Positions 24,652-33,068 of a DNA stretch of 50,423 bases are shown in pieces (within the stretch, counting starts at the first letter, position 1; each line of letters starts with the position of its first letter). The notes under the pieces are model-generated. The model did not search any database, was not told where the DNA came from, and saw only the letters and a program-made list of their open reading frames with translations. A program made the position numbers and the translations under genes. The stretch is taken from NCBI GenBank assembly GCA_030153385.1, contig JASKJN010000003.1, positions 1 through 50,423 on the forward strand. Direction: 5' to 3'. The stretch comes from Archaeoglobaceae archaeon. Its GTDB lineage: Archaea; Halobacteriota; Archaeoglobi; Archaeoglobales; Archaeoglobaceae.

Positions 24652-24679
24652 GTGTACACCTCCACGGTTACCGGTGGAG
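24652..24679. promoter_or_regulatory. Palindromic candidate operator between hypA and the lactonase gene
   Basis: An 8-bp palindrome GTGTACAC (24652-24659) is followed at once by CTCCAC-GGTTACCG-GTGGAG (24660-24679), a 6-bp inverted repeat. It lies just upstream of the hypA TATA box and about 25-50 bases upstream of the TATA box of the divergent phosphotriesterase-like gene. This is the place expected for a regulator of either or both units. The regulator is unknown. Confidence 0.45.
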
Positions 24680-24733
24680 AAGTTCTCAAAACAAGGTGGA
24701 AAATTTTATAACACTTTAATCATTACAATATTC

Positions 24734-25672
24734 ATGAAAATTCCCGTAACTGGTGGAGAGATAAAGCTTCAGGAGATTGGTTTTACTCTTGTGCACGAGC
24801 ATCTGAAAACTGAAAGTGAAGCGGTAAAAATCCAGTGGCCTCATATCTACAGCGAAGAGCTTGCTTTTAAAAACGCTGTTGAAGAAGTTAAAAGAGCCAA
24901 ATCTCTCGGCGTGTCAACGATTTGCGACGCTTCAGTCATGGGACTTGGAAGAGATGTAAGATTTATAGAGAGAGTTGCAAAGGAAGCAAAAATAAACGTT
25001 GTCGTTGCTACTGGAGTTTATCTGAGATCCGAGTTACCTTTCTACTTCCTTGGAAGAAACGAAGAAGAGATTGCAGAGCTCTTCGTTCATGACATAAAGA
25101 ATGGGATACAGGGGACGCAAACCAAGGCAGCTTTTCTGAAGGTTACAACCGATCCAAGCCTTACGCAGGATGTCGAGCTTGCATTAAAGGCTGTGGCCAT
25201 AGCTCATGAAAAAACGAAAGCTCCAATTTATACCCACACAAATGCTCACATGAAAACTGGGCTGGAACAGCAAAGGATTTTCAAGGAAATGGGTGTAGAT
25301 CTTGCCAGAGTATGCATAGGCCATACCGGGGACACTACTGACATGGATTACATCAAAAAGATCTTGGGCGAAGGCAGTTTTGTTGGGCTTGACAGATACG
25401 GGCTTGATTACCTTCTGCCAGTCGAAGAGAGAAACAAGGTTCTTCAGGATCTGATAAAAGATGGTTTCGCAGATCAGATCCTCGTTTCTCAGGATTACTG
25501 CTGTAGCATAGACTGGGGGATTGCAAAACCGGAAAACAAACCCCTGCTTGCACCAAGATGGTCTATGACGCTCGTCTTTGAAGAGGTCATTCCATTGCTC
25601 AGAAAAATTTCAGATGAGCTTGTTGAGAAAATATTCGTTGAAAATCCGCAGAGGTTCCTTGGAAAAATTTAG
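24734..25672 (+). CDS. Phosphotriesterase-like metal-dependent hydrolase (probable lactonase)
   Basis: An amidohydrolase-fold enzyme of about 312 residues. The metal ligands are visible: the N-terminal HEH in LVHEHL, a Lys in AAFLKVTTDPSL for bridging, THTNAH and VCIGHTGD for two His, and the Asp in ILVSQDYCC. It belongs to the phosphotriesterase-like lactonase group, which in hyperthermophilic archaea hydrolyses lactones with weak organophosphate activity. I start it at ATG 24734, 26 nt after TTTTATAAC; the ORF track's 40 extra N-terminal residues come from the promoter region. It lies 200 bp upstream of a 4-hydroxybutyryl-CoA dehydratase gene, whose substrate relates to gamma-butyrolactone. 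Confidence 0.85.
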   Translation: MKIPVTGGEIKLQEIGFTLVHEHLKTESEAVKIQWPHIYSEELAFKNAVEEVKRAKSLGVSTICDASVMGLGRDVRFIERVAKEAKINVVVATGVYLRSELPFYFLGRNEEEIAELFVHDIKNGIQGTQTKAAFLKVTTDPSLTQDVELALKAVAIAHEKTKAPIYTHTNAHMKTGLEQQRIFKEMGVDLARVCIGHTGDTTDMDYIKKILGEGSFVGLDRYGLDYLLPVEERNKVLQDLIKDGFADQILVSQDYCCSIDWGIAKPENKPLLAPRWSMTLVFEEVIPLLRKISDELVEKIFVENPQRFLGKI

Positions 25673-25834
25673 GCCACAACGAGTTGGCAAGTATCCAAGA
25701 TTAGCGAGTTCGGAGAGTTCAGGTTTTGAAGAGATTTCTGAAAGGATCAATTAAAAAAGGATATATCAAATAGTAAAAATCGAAAAGCATTTAAAATCCT
25801 GCTATTTTTTATTTATAAACAATGAGGTGGAAAA
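25673..25834 (+). other. Gap between lactonase gene and dehydratase operon; possible coding relic and promoters
   Basis: The first half reads in one frame as FRPQRVGKYPRLASSESSGF and on to SERIN before a stop near 25754, which may be a relic of a lost gene or chance. The second half is A/T-rich with several TATA-like elements (GATATATC near 25760, ATTTAAAATC near 25789, TTTATAAA near 25812). Confidence 0.3.
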
Positions 25835-25891
25835 ATGGGGAACGTATTCGGTTTGATTGGTTGTGGGGGTGCTTTAAATGAGAACATCTGA
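25835..25891 (+). CDS. Possible 18-residue leader peptide before the dehydratase gene
   Basis: ATG 25835 opens MGNVFGLIGCGGALNENI and stops at TGA 25889-25891, overlapping the first codons of the dehydratase gene at 25878. It has a strong ribosome site GAGGTGG at 25824-25830. Such a short ORF overlapping a downstream start could couple or attenuate translation. It is too short for homology, and the downstream gene has its own GGTG site, so this may be chance. Confidence 0.35.
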   Translation: MGNVFGLIGCGGALNENI

Positions 25892-27305
25892 GGAATACAG
25901 ACAAGATCTTTTTAAAATGAAGCCGAACATCTACGTAAGGGGAAAGAAAGTGAAGAGAGACTCACCTGAGCTAAGAGGAGGGATTAATGTAATCTCAAAA
26001 ACCTTCGACCTCGTCGAAAACCCTGATTTCAAGGATTTGCTTGTAACGCACTCTCATTTGACCGGGAAAAAGATAAACAGATTCACACATATAAATCAGT
26101 CTGCAGAAGATTTGCTAAAGAAGCAGGAAATGATTAGGAAATGCTGTCAGGCCACAGGCGGTTGCATTCAGCGTTGCATGGGATGTGATGCCATAAACGG
26201 GTTATCAGTGGCAACATTTGCAGCAGATCAGGAGTTTGGGACGGATTACCACAAGAGGTTTATAGAATATCTCAAAGAATTCCAGAACAGAGATCTCGTC
26301 GCAGCATGTGCTCAGACCGATGTTAAGGGAGACAGAAGCAAAAGACCTCACGAACAGGACGATCCGGACATGTATGTTCGAGTTGTGGAGGAGAGAAGTG
26401 ATGGTATCATCGTAAGAGGAGCAAAGAACTGCATAACGATGGCAAGTATTGCGAATGAGATCATTGTGGTGCCGACAAGGGCTATGACGGAAAAGGATAA
26501 AGCCTACAGCGTGGCCTTTGCGGTTCCGGGAGATGCTGAGGGTGTTAAGATCATTGCAAGAACCGCTCATCACAGGGCTCCGCCAGAGTTCAACATGCCG
26601 TTCAGCGAAATTGGAGACGACGAGAACATGGTCATCTTCGACGACGTCTTCGTGCCATGGGATCGCGTCTTTCTTTGTGGAGAACACAAACAAGCGACGA
26701 TGGCTGCCCATCTCTTTGCCCTCTTCCACAGACACAGCTACACAGGCTGTAAGCCTGCAGCGACTGATGTAAAAATGGGTTTTGGAGCATTGATAGCGGA
26801 ATACAATGGCGTTTACGACAGGCACAACATAAGGGAGAGGCTGGTTGAGCTAGCTGCGACAGCTGAACTTGTTTACGCAGCCGGAATAGCTTCAGCAGTT
26901 AAGGGAATGAAGACTCCCGCAGGAACATTCATTCCAAATGAAGTGTATGCGAACGTGGGCAGAAGGCATGCTGGGCTTAATTACTATCACGACCTCGAGA
27001 TCCTTGCAGAACTCGCGGGCGGTCTTCCAGCATGTTTGCCATTCGCAGAGGATTATCTGAATCCAGAAACAAGGCCATACATTGACAAATACATAAAAAG
27101 GAGGAGCGACATACCACCAGAGAAGGTGTATCGCTGTCTCTACGGAATTTCGAACATCCTCGCTTCCTCGCTTGGAGGGACGAGCGCTGTTGCTGGAGTC
27201 CATGGTGGTGGCTCGCCTGTGATGGAGGACATCGCAATAATGCGCTCTTACGACTTCGAGGAGAAGAAGAAGATCGCAAAATACCTCGTAGGAATCCGAG
27301 ATTAA
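25878..27305 (+). CDS. 4-hydroxybutyryl-CoA dehydratase / vinylacetyl-CoA isomerase
   Basis: Flavin and [4Fe-4S] enzyme that dehydrates 4-hydroxybutyryl-CoA to crotonyl-CoA. All four cluster ligands known from the clostridial enzyme have counterparts: Cys96 and Cys100 in GCIQRC, His284 and Cys291 in FHRHSYTGCKP. The flavin-binding acyl-CoA dehydrogenase-like fold is seen in CAQTDVKGDRSKRP and VRGAKNCITMASIANEI. Length, 475 residues, is close to the family's 480-490. These ligands separate it from the related 4-hydroxyphenylacetate 3-monooxygenases. A MaoC hydratase and an MBL hydrolase follow in the same operon. Confidence 0.9.
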   Translation: MRTSEEYRQDLFKMKPNIYVRGKKVKRDSPELRGGINVISKTFDLVENPDFKDLLVTHSHLTGKKINRFTHINQSAEDLLKKQEMIRKCCQATGGCIQRCMGCDAINGLSVATFAADQEFGTDYHKRFIEYLKEFQNRDLVAACAQTDVKGDRSKRPHEQDDPDMYVRVVEERSDGIIVRGAKNCITMASIANEIIVVPTRAMTEKDKAYSVAFAVPGDAEGVKIIARTAHHRAPPEFNMPFSEIGDDENMVIFDDVFVPWDRVFLCGEHKQATMAAHLFALFHRHSYTGCKPAATDVKMGFGALIAEYNGVYDRHNIRERLVELAATAELVYAAGIASAVKGMKTPAGTFIPNEVYANVGRRHAGLNYYHDLEILAELAGGLPACLPFAEDYLNPETRPYIDKYIKRRSDIPPEKVYRCLYGISNILASSLGGTSAVAGVHGGGSPVMEDIAIMRSYDFEEKKKIAKYLVGIRD

Positions 27306-27318
27306 ATCCGTGATTTTT

Positions 27319-27750
27319 ATGTTTTTTGAAGATTTTGAGCTCGGAATGAGATTCGAGACTGCGGGCAAGACTATAACCGAAGCGGACATAGTGAATTTCG
27401 CAGGTGTTAGTGGTGACTGGAACAGAATTCATCTCGATGAAGAATTTGCGAAGAAAACTCCTTTTGGCAAAAGAATTGCTCACGGATTGCTTACACTCTC
27501 GATCACGAGCGGTCTAATAACGAGATTGCGCTTGACAGAGGATAGCTTAATAGCTTTCTACGGCATAGATAGGCTGAGGTTCACAAAGCCCGTTTTCATT
27601 GGTGACACAATTAGAGGAGTCGTTGAGGTGGAGGGCAAGGAGGATAAAGGCGATTATGGAGTTGTCTCCTTCAAGATCTCGACTCTAAATCAGAGAGATG
27701 AAGTAGTGATGGTCGCTACTTTCAAGACTGCAGTTAAGAAAAAGATATGA
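27319..27750 (+). CDS. MaoC-like (R)-specific enoyl-CoA hydratase
   Basis: A hotdog-fold hydratase of about 143 residues. The catalytic pair of the MaoC family is visible in FAGVSGDWNRIHLDEEFAKKT (Asp and His) and is followed by the conserved GKRIAHGLLTLSI. I use ATG 27319 (MFFEDFELGMRFE), because the family starts close to that phenylalanine-rich segment; the ORF track's GTG 27310 adds three residues. The gene is 13 bases after the dehydratase gene, so hydration of the crotonyl-CoA formed upstream to (R)-3-hydroxybutyryl-CoA is a reasonable role. It overlaps the MBL gene by ATGA. Confidence 0.87.
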   Translation: MFFEDFELGMRFETAGKTITEADIVNFAGVSGDWNRIHLDEEFAKKTPFGKRIAHGLLTLSITSGLITRLRLTEDSLIAFYGIDRLRFTKPVFIGDTIRGVVEVEGKEDKGDYGVVSFKISTLNQRDEVVMVATFKTAVKKKI

Positions 27751-28709
27751 TCGAAAAAATCGCCGAAGGGCTTTACAGGATTGAGATCCCTCTGCCCAAA
27801 AATCCATTGAAGCTACTTAACTCCTACGTGATCACAGGAAGCAAGTTTTTGATCATAGACACGGGTTTCAACCTAGATGCATGCTACGAAGAGATGTTAA
27901 GAGGTTTGAGGCAGATTGGTGTCGATTTGAAGAAGACAGAAATTTTTGTAACTCACCTGCATGCGGATCATCTCGGCTTGGCCGGCAGACTGGCTGAAGA
28001 GGTTTATATGAGCAAGACTGATGCGGAGATCGCAATGGAATCTGCGAAGCATCCCGAATACTGGAATGAGCTTGTGGAATTCTACAAGAAGAATGGTTTT
28101 CCATCTAATGAGGCTGAAAAAGTATCGAAAATACATCCAGCGGTAAAATACAGTCCCAAAGCCATACAGTTCAATTTTTTAGAGGAAGGAGATGTTTTAG
28201 AGTTTGGAAATTACAGACTTGAAGTTCTGCACACCCCGGGGCACACACCGGGGCATCTATGCCTCTATGACCCAGATAAGAAAATCCTTTTCTCGGGGGA
28301 TCACATATTATTCGACATAACCCCAAACATAACGCACTGGGAAACACTCGACGATGCTCTTGGAGTTTATCTTCAGAGCCTCGATAAGGTCTACGCTCTC
28401 GAAGTCGAAAAGACTCTGCCAGGACACAGAAACTTCTGTTGTGATCATAGAAAGAGGATAGAAGAGCTGAAAGAGCACCACAGAAAGAGGCTTGAAGAAG
28501 CTCTTAATGCAGTAAAATCTGGCTCAAAGACTGCTTGGGAAATTGCGCAGAAAATAACTTGGGATCTAACTTATGAAGACTGGAACGAACTTCCGACGAT
28601 GCAGAAATGGTTTGCTGTTGGCGAAACAATTGCCCATCTTGATTATCTCGAGAAGAGGAAGATGATTTTTAGAGAGAACTCAGATAAAATTTACTATTAC
28701 ACCACCTAA
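27747..28709 (+). CDS. Metallo-beta-lactamase-fold hydrolase
   Basis: A 320-residue hydrolase. The metal-binding motif THLHADHLGLAG (HxHxDH), the later His in VLHTPGHTPGHLCLYD and the Asp in LFSGDHILFD are all present, and a final His is in LPGHRNFC. The C-terminal 90 residues form the winged-helix-like extension seen in LACTB2/glyoxalase II-like enzymes (HHRKRLEEALNAVKSGSKTAWEIA). It is translationally coupled to the MaoC gene. A thioesterase or lactonase role on hydroxyacyl substrates fits the operon, but this family is too broad to be sure. It is convergent with the nikO gene. Confidence 0.85.
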   Translation: MIEKIAEGLYRIEIPLPKNPLKLLNSYVITGSKFLIIDTGFNLDACYEEMLRGLRQIGVDLKKTEIFVTHLHADHLGLAGRLAEEVYMSKTDAEIAMESAKHPEYWNELVEFYKKNGFPSNEAEKVSKIHPAVKYSPKAIQFNFLEEGDVLEFGNYRLEVLHTPGHTPGHLCLYDPDKKILFSGDHILFDITPNITHWETLDDALGVYLQSLDKVYALEVEKTLPGHRNFCCDHRKRIEELKEHHRKRLEEALNAVKSGSKTAWEIAQKITWDLTYEDWNELPTMQKWFAVGETIAHLDYLEKRKMIFRENSDKIYYYTT

Positions 28710-29413
28710 ACAACACCAATCTCTTCGAACATTCTTTCATCCAGAGTATTTATAGTTGTATCTTCAACAATTCTACCTTTTGACATCAAAACAACTCGAT
28801 TGCATAGCCTTTTGATTATTTCAAGTTCGTGAGACGTTATAACGACCGTGCCCTCGTATTTTCTCATCATCTCTGCAACCATTCTTTTTGTCTTCCCATC
28901 CACGTTTGCAGTTGGTTCATCAAGGAAGATAACCTCGGGTCTGTAGATCAGAACGCTTGCTATTTCAACCTTCTTCTTTTCCCCTCCGCTAAGTCTAAAG
29001 GGCGGTTTATGGAGAATTTCCTTTAGATCGAACATCTCCGAGTATTCTAAAAGTAGCTGTCTCATCTTCTCCTCGTTTATTTCTAACTGTCTTGGAACGT
29101 AGAGGAGTTCATCTCTTACAGTGGGGTTGAAGAGGAAGTCGTCGGGGTTCTGGAAAACTACACCTATCTTTCGCCTGATGCTTTCGAAATTCTTTTTATC
29201 AGGCGTCAGTCCAAAAATCCTTACCTCTCCTTTTGTCGGTTTCAGCAGGCCAGAGAGGAGAAAGATCAGCGTTGACTTACCACTTCCATTTGGTCCCACT
29301 ATCCCGACTCTCTCGCCCCTGAATATCTCTATGCTCACATCTTGCACTCCCATGCTTCCATCCGGGTAGACGTAGCTGATCCCCCTTGCACTGATCAGAG
29401 GACTATGCACCAC
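28706..29413 (-). CDS. nikO: Nickel/cobalt ECF transporter, ATP-binding subunit
   Basis: The energy-coupling ATPase of 235 residues. Walker A is VGPNGSGKSTLIF, the Q-loop is VVFQNPDDFLFNPTV, the signature is RLSGGEKKKVEIASVL and Walker B is VIFLDEPTANVDGKT, then the switch His in ITSHEL. The FQNPDDxLFxPTV pattern is typical of CbiO/NikO. Start is GTG 29413 or the adjacent GTG 29410, overlapping the T-component gene by about 19 bases. It is the last gene of nikMN-nikQ-nikO. Whether nickel or cobalt is carried cannot be decided from this subunit. Confidence 0.88.
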   Translation of the reverse strand: MVHSPLISARGISYVYPDGSMGVQDVSIEIFRGERVGIVGPNGSGKSTLIFLLSGLLKPTKGEVRIFGLTPDKKNFESIRRKIGVVFQNPDDFLFNPTVRDELLYVPRQLEINEEKMRQLLLEYSEMFDLKEILHKPPFRLSGGEKKKVEIASVLIYRPEVIFLDEPTANVDGKTKRMVAEMMRKYEGTVVITSHELEIIKRLCNRVVLMSKGRIVEDTTINTLDERMFEEIGVV

Positions 29414-30126
29414 AGAGCTACGAAGGCTGAAAGTGTTATATATATTATCTCAAGAAGTCCAAACTTAAACTTACTCTGTATTACTCTCTCTCCCCTCGAA
29501 GCCATTGCGAGCTGAACTCTCTCCGCTCTTTCAATGCTTCTGAGGAAAAATAAACCCACCGACTCTCCTCCTTTTCTCCATAGATCCGCATGACTCCCCT
29601 TCGCAACTCTTCTGCTCTCTCTTGCAAGAAGAATGCTGATTATATCCTGAAAAACTACCAAAATGTAGCGATAGGCGAGCCATAACCCGTGGATGAAGAT
29701 CTCGGGAACTTTGAGCGATCTTAAGGCAGAGCAAATCTCAGCAAAGCTTGTGCTCATTACGAGCATCTGAACCGCTATAATAGCGACTGTGACACGCAGA
29801 GTGAAAAGAAATGGATACTTTAAATCTTGGATTAGCAGAGGTGAGACGACCAAGAATGAAAAGATAGAGAAAAGCCAGACTCTGCTAAATAGCCTTTTGA
29901 GGCTCAATCCCAAAATTGCAGAAATTAAGATCAGCGAAAACAAAAGAAAAGACAATTTATCAAATTCGAAAGTTGAGATCGCAAGTATTACGAATACTAT
30001 TGTGCTCAGAAGCTTGATTCTGGCGTCAATTAAATGTATGGCTCCGTTCGAGGAGTAATCGTGAATGAAAAAATTTTGAAAGTATGAGGAGGCGTTTTTA
30101 AGTGTCTTTTCGAGAACTACGTGCAT
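29395..30126 (-). CDS. nikQ: Nickel/cobalt ECF transporter, transmembrane T component
   Basis: A 243-residue membrane protein with about five helices (for example IKLLSTIVFVILAISTFEF and LFSIFSFLVVSPLLI). The N-terminal segment IDARIKLLSTI, the arginine-rich coupling helices ARESRR and the C-terminal AMASRGER are typical of CbiQ/NikQ, which link the ATPase to the substrate subunit. GGTGAAAT precedes the ATG, which lies 29 bases inside the nikMN gene. It works in the cytoplasmic membrane. Confidence 0.87.
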   Translation of the reverse strand: MHVVLEKTLKNASSYFQNFFIHDYSSNGAIHLIDARIKLLSTIVFVILAISTFEFDKLSFLLFSLILISAILGLSLKRLFSRVWLFSIFSFLVVSPLLIQDLKYPFLFTLRVTVAIIAVQMLVMSTSFAEICSALRSLKVPEIFIHGLWLAYRYILVVFQDIISILLARESRRVAKGSHADLWRKGGESVGLFFLRSIERAERVQLAMASRGERVIQSKFKFGLLEIIYITLSAFVALWCIVL

Positions 30127-30991
30127 ATTTCACCGCATAAGCCAAAAGCAAGACTATTAGAACTCCAATCGCACCACTGATCAGTGTTCCCGTGTATGGA
30201 TCAAGACCGGGAATAGTGTAATCCGGGAATATGCTCTCGTATATTGGATTCTCTTCAAGCCCAAGCATCTCAGCAGCATTCTCAAGTGGCTCTGAATATC
30301 CGACTTCTTCCGCAAGGTATGCAAATACCGGTGATAGAGCTATAAGCCCCGCAATAAGAACAAATGAAGCTTTTCCAACCTCTTTCTTTTCCAGAAGATC
30401 CGCTCTTCGGGTTGCGATATAGCTGACAACTCCAGCAGTAATTATACCCTCTATGATCCCGAGAACCGCATGCCAGATTCCCATCACTGGAATCGTAATG
30501 CTTAAACCATATGCGAAGCTCGTCGAGAGCCCTATCTCAAGCCCCGCAAAGATAGCAGCGATCGTGATTCCAAGCCATCCCGCGAGGAATGCGGAGAAGC
30601 TTCTGCTGAACTTGGAAAAGGTTTGGTAAATGTAATATCCCACGAATACGTTTACGATCGCCATATTCCAGACATTTGCCCCCCATGCGGTGATGCCACC
30701 GTCGTTGAAGACGAGCGTTTGAATCGTTAGCACAATTGCCATCGCCAAACTTCCAGCGTATGGGCCGAGAAGGATTCCCGCAAGCGATCCACCAACGAAA
30801 TGTGCAGAAGTTCCGCCAGGAATTGGCCAGTTAAGCATCTGAGCTGCAAATATTGCCGCTGAAAGAACCCCGAATAAAGACGTGAGCTTAGCCCCTCTGA
30901 GCTTGAAGATCGAGTAGCCCAATACTGCCAATGTTAGCACAAAGAATAATCCCGCTATACTCAAATCCAGATACCCATCGGGGATGTGCAT
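30098..30991 (-). CDS. nikMN: Nickel/cobalt ECF transporter, fused substrate-binding NikM-NikN
   Basis: The substrate-capture protein of about 297 residues. The N-terminus MHIPDGYLDL is the hallmark of CbiM/NikM, whose first Met and His bind the metal, so the start must be ATG 30991 and not the ORF track's 31006. HFVGGSLAGILLGPYAGSLAMAIVL and FNDGGITAWGANVWNMAIV continue the family pattern. The last 80 residues, ending in one helix (LISGAIGVLIVLLLAYAVKYA), correspond to NikN fused in one chain. Nickel is the likely substrate, given hypA and cooC in the same window, but cobalt for corrinoids is possible. It is divergent from metG. Confidence 0.88.
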   Translation of the reverse strand: MHIPDGYLDLSIAGLFFVLTLAVLGYSIFKLRGAKLTSLFGVLSAAIFAAQMLNWPIPGGTSAHFVGGSLAGILLGPYAGSLAMAIVLTIQTLVFNDGGITAWGANVWNMAIVNVFVGYYIYQTFSKFSRSFSAFLAGWLGITIAAIFAGLEIGLSTSFAYGLSITIPVMGIWHAVLGIIEGIITAGVVSYIATRRADLLEKKEVGKASFVLIAGLIALSPVFAYLAEEVGYSEPLENAAEMLGLEENPIYESIFPDYTIPGLDPYTGTLISGAIGVLIVLLLAYAVKYARSSRKDT

Positions 30992-31082
30992 GATTCTTTT
31001 TCTCACTTAAAGTTAATAAAATTTTCCCAATTTGTTAATTGATATTAAAATCGAGAAAAATTGTAATAAACAGTTTGGAAAA

Positions 31083-31092
31083 GATATTTATC
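31083..31092 (+). promoter_or_regulatory. TATA box for metG
   Basis: GATATTTATC lies about 27 nt before the metG ATG at 31115. The 120-base gap to the divergent nikMN gene is otherwise A/T-rich with no clear nickel-regulator palindrome. Confidence 0.5.
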
Positions 31093-31114
31093 ACTCATCC
31101 CCATTTTTCTGGCT

Positions 31115-33061
31115 ATGAAGCTCGTCACCTGCGGACTGCCATATGCGAATGGAAAGCTCCATGTCGGTCATCTTCGCACTTATGTCCCCGCAGACGTTTA
31201 TGTGCGATATTTGAGATTGATGGGTGAGAAAGTTGTTTTCATTTGTGGTAGCGACTGCCATGGAACGCCGATAGTTGTAAACGCGGAGAAGGAAGGATTG
31301 AAACCTCAGGAGCTCGTGGATAAGTATCATGAGCACTTTAAACGAGTTTTCAAAGCGTTAAATGTCGAATTCGATTTCTTTGGAAAAACAACAGAAAGCT
31401 ATCACCATGAAAGAACCAGAGAGTTTGTAAAAAAGCTTGCAGAAAACGGTTATATCTACAAGAAAGAAATTGAGCTTGCATACTGCGAGAATTGCAACAT
31501 GTTTTTGCCGGACAGATATGTTGAAGGAATATGCCCCTACTGCAAGACTCCCGCAAGGGGAGATGAGTGTGATCAGGGCTGTGGAAGGCATCTTGAGCCC
31601 GGGGAGATACTGGAGCCGAAATGCAAGATCTGCGGTAATAAGGCTGTTTTCAGGAAACAGATGCATTACTTCTTTAAGCTCACAGCATTTCAGGATTTTC
31701 TCGAAGAATACCTTTCAAATCTCTCGGGAACAGAGAATGCGCTTAATTATGCAAGACAGTGGATTGGAAATCTCAAAGACTGGTGTATAACGAGAAACCT
31801 TGATTGGGGTGTTAGATTTCCGCTGGATGAAAGCTTAGTGCTCTATGTATGGGTCGACGCTCCAATTGGCTATATAAGCTTCACAGAAAAGGCTACGGAT
31901 GACTGGAGAAAGATCTGGCTTGAAGGAAAGGCGGAGATCATTCATTTCATTGGTTTGGACATTGCTTACCACCACTGCATATTCTGGCCTGCGATGCTTA
32001 AGGGAGCCAATTACGCCCTTCCTTCAGCAGTCATTGCAAGCGGAATGGTTAAGATAGAGGGAAAGAACCTCTCAAAGAGCAGGGGATACGTTGTTTGGGT
32101 TGAAGATGAATATCTGAAAGCAGGGTTCAATCCCGATTATCTGCGATACTACCTCGTGAACTATACAAGCCATGACAAGGATCTTAACTTCTCATGGGAC
32201 GTGTTCAGAGAGAAAGTGAACAACGAGATCATCGCGACCTTCGGCAACTTCCTCTTCAGAATCCTCTCATTTGTATGGAAGAATTTCGGAGTTGTATCTA
32301 TGGAGGTAGATAGGGAGATTCTGAGCAAGATAGAGGAGACAAAGAATAAGATAGTGAATGCCATAAAGAAGTGGGAGTTCAAGTCCGCAAGCGATGCTGT
32401 GATGGAGCTTGCAAGCTTTGGAAACGTTTACTTTCAGAATTCAAAGCCATGGGAACTGCTGAAGTCTGATAAGGCAAAGACCATGAAGGTTGTGGCTAAT
32501 TGCCTGCAGATCGTGAAGGCTTTGCTGATTCTGAGCTATCCAATCATGCCAAAAAGCATGGAAAAAGTTGCGGGGACAATCGGAATTAATCTGGGCAATT
32601 GCTCAATAGATGACGTTTTGAAAGTCGATGAGAAGATTGAAGTCAAAAAGCCAGATCTCCCCTTCAAGAAGATCGAGAACGAGGAAATAGAACCCCTCAA
32701 AAAGGCAATTCAGGAAAAGTTTTGTGAGAAAAATGAGAGCGAAGTCTCAATTGAGGAGTTCAGGAAAATGGATTTTAGGGTTGGAAAAATCGTTTCTGCA
32801 CAGAAAATAGAGGGGAGCAAGAAACTCATGAAGCTGGTAGTTGATATTGGAAGCGAGAAAAGGCAAATCGTCGCTGGAATTGCTGAAAGTTATTCCCCAG
32901 AAGAGCTGATTGGAAAGCTTGTTGTCGTTCTTGCAAATCTAAAGCCCGCAAAGTTAATGGGAGTTGAAAGCAGGAGCATGATCCTCGCGGTTGACGTTGA
33001 GGGAAAGCCAATACTCTTAACACCAGAAAGGGAAGTTAAGCCGGGGGAGAAGGTCAAGTAG
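31115..33061 (+). CDS. metG: Methionyl-tRNA synthetase with C-terminal tRNA-binding domain
   Basis: Charges tRNA-Met. The class I HIGH motif appears as HVGHLR in CGLPYANGKLHVGHLRTYV, and the KMSKS loop as KNLSKSRG. Four-cysteine zinc knuckles are present (CENCNMFLPDRYVEGICPYC and a second CKICGNKAVF), as in the MetRS1 type with two knuckles. The C-terminal 110 residues (FRKMDFRVGKIVSAQKIEGSKKLMKLVVDIG) form an EMAPII-like OB fold that binds tRNA. At 648 residues it is a complete, fused form; in some archaea this domain is separate. Confidence 0.96.
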   Translation: MKLVTCGLPYANGKLHVGHLRTYVPADVYVRYLRLMGEKVVFICGSDCHGTPIVVNAEKEGLKPQELVDKYHEHFKRVFKALNVEFDFFGKTTESYHHERTREFVKKLAENGYIYKKEIELAYCENCNMFLPDRYVEGICPYCKTPARGDECDQGCGRHLEPGEILEPKCKICGNKAVFRKQMHYFFKLTAFQDFLEEYLSNLSGTENALNYARQWIGNLKDWCITRNLDWGVRFPLDESLVLYVWVDAPIGYISFTEKATDDWRKIWLEGKAEIIHFIGLDIAYHHCIFWPAMLKGANYALPSAVIASGMVKIEGKNLSKSRGYVVWVEDEYLKAGFNPDYLRYYLVNYTSHDKDLNFSWDVFREKVNNEIIATFGNFLFRILSFVWKNFGVVSMEVDREILSKIEETKNKIVNAIKKWEFKSASDAVMELASFGNVYFQNSKPWELLKSDKAKTMKVVANCLQIVKALLILSYPIMPKSMEKVAGTIGINLGNCSIDDVLKVDEKIEVKKPDLPFKKIENEEIEPLKKAIQEKFCEKNESEVSIEEFRKMDFRVGKIVSAQKIEGSKKLMKLVVDIGSEKRQIVAGIAESYSPEELIGKLVVVLANLKPAKLMGVESRSMILAVDVEGKPILLTPEREVKPGEKVK

Positions 33062-33068
33062 CATCAGT

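Noticed and set aside
26205-26825. 206-residue minus-strand ORF
   Set aside because: Antisense to the 4-hydroxybutyryl-CoA dehydratase gene; rich in His, Cys and Ser with no family signal.
25878-27305. 4-hydroxyphenylacetate 3-monooxygenase as the name of this gene
   Set aside because: The family is related, but the four Fe-S ligands (C-x3-C, H-x6-C) of 4-hydroxybutyryl-CoA dehydratase are all present.
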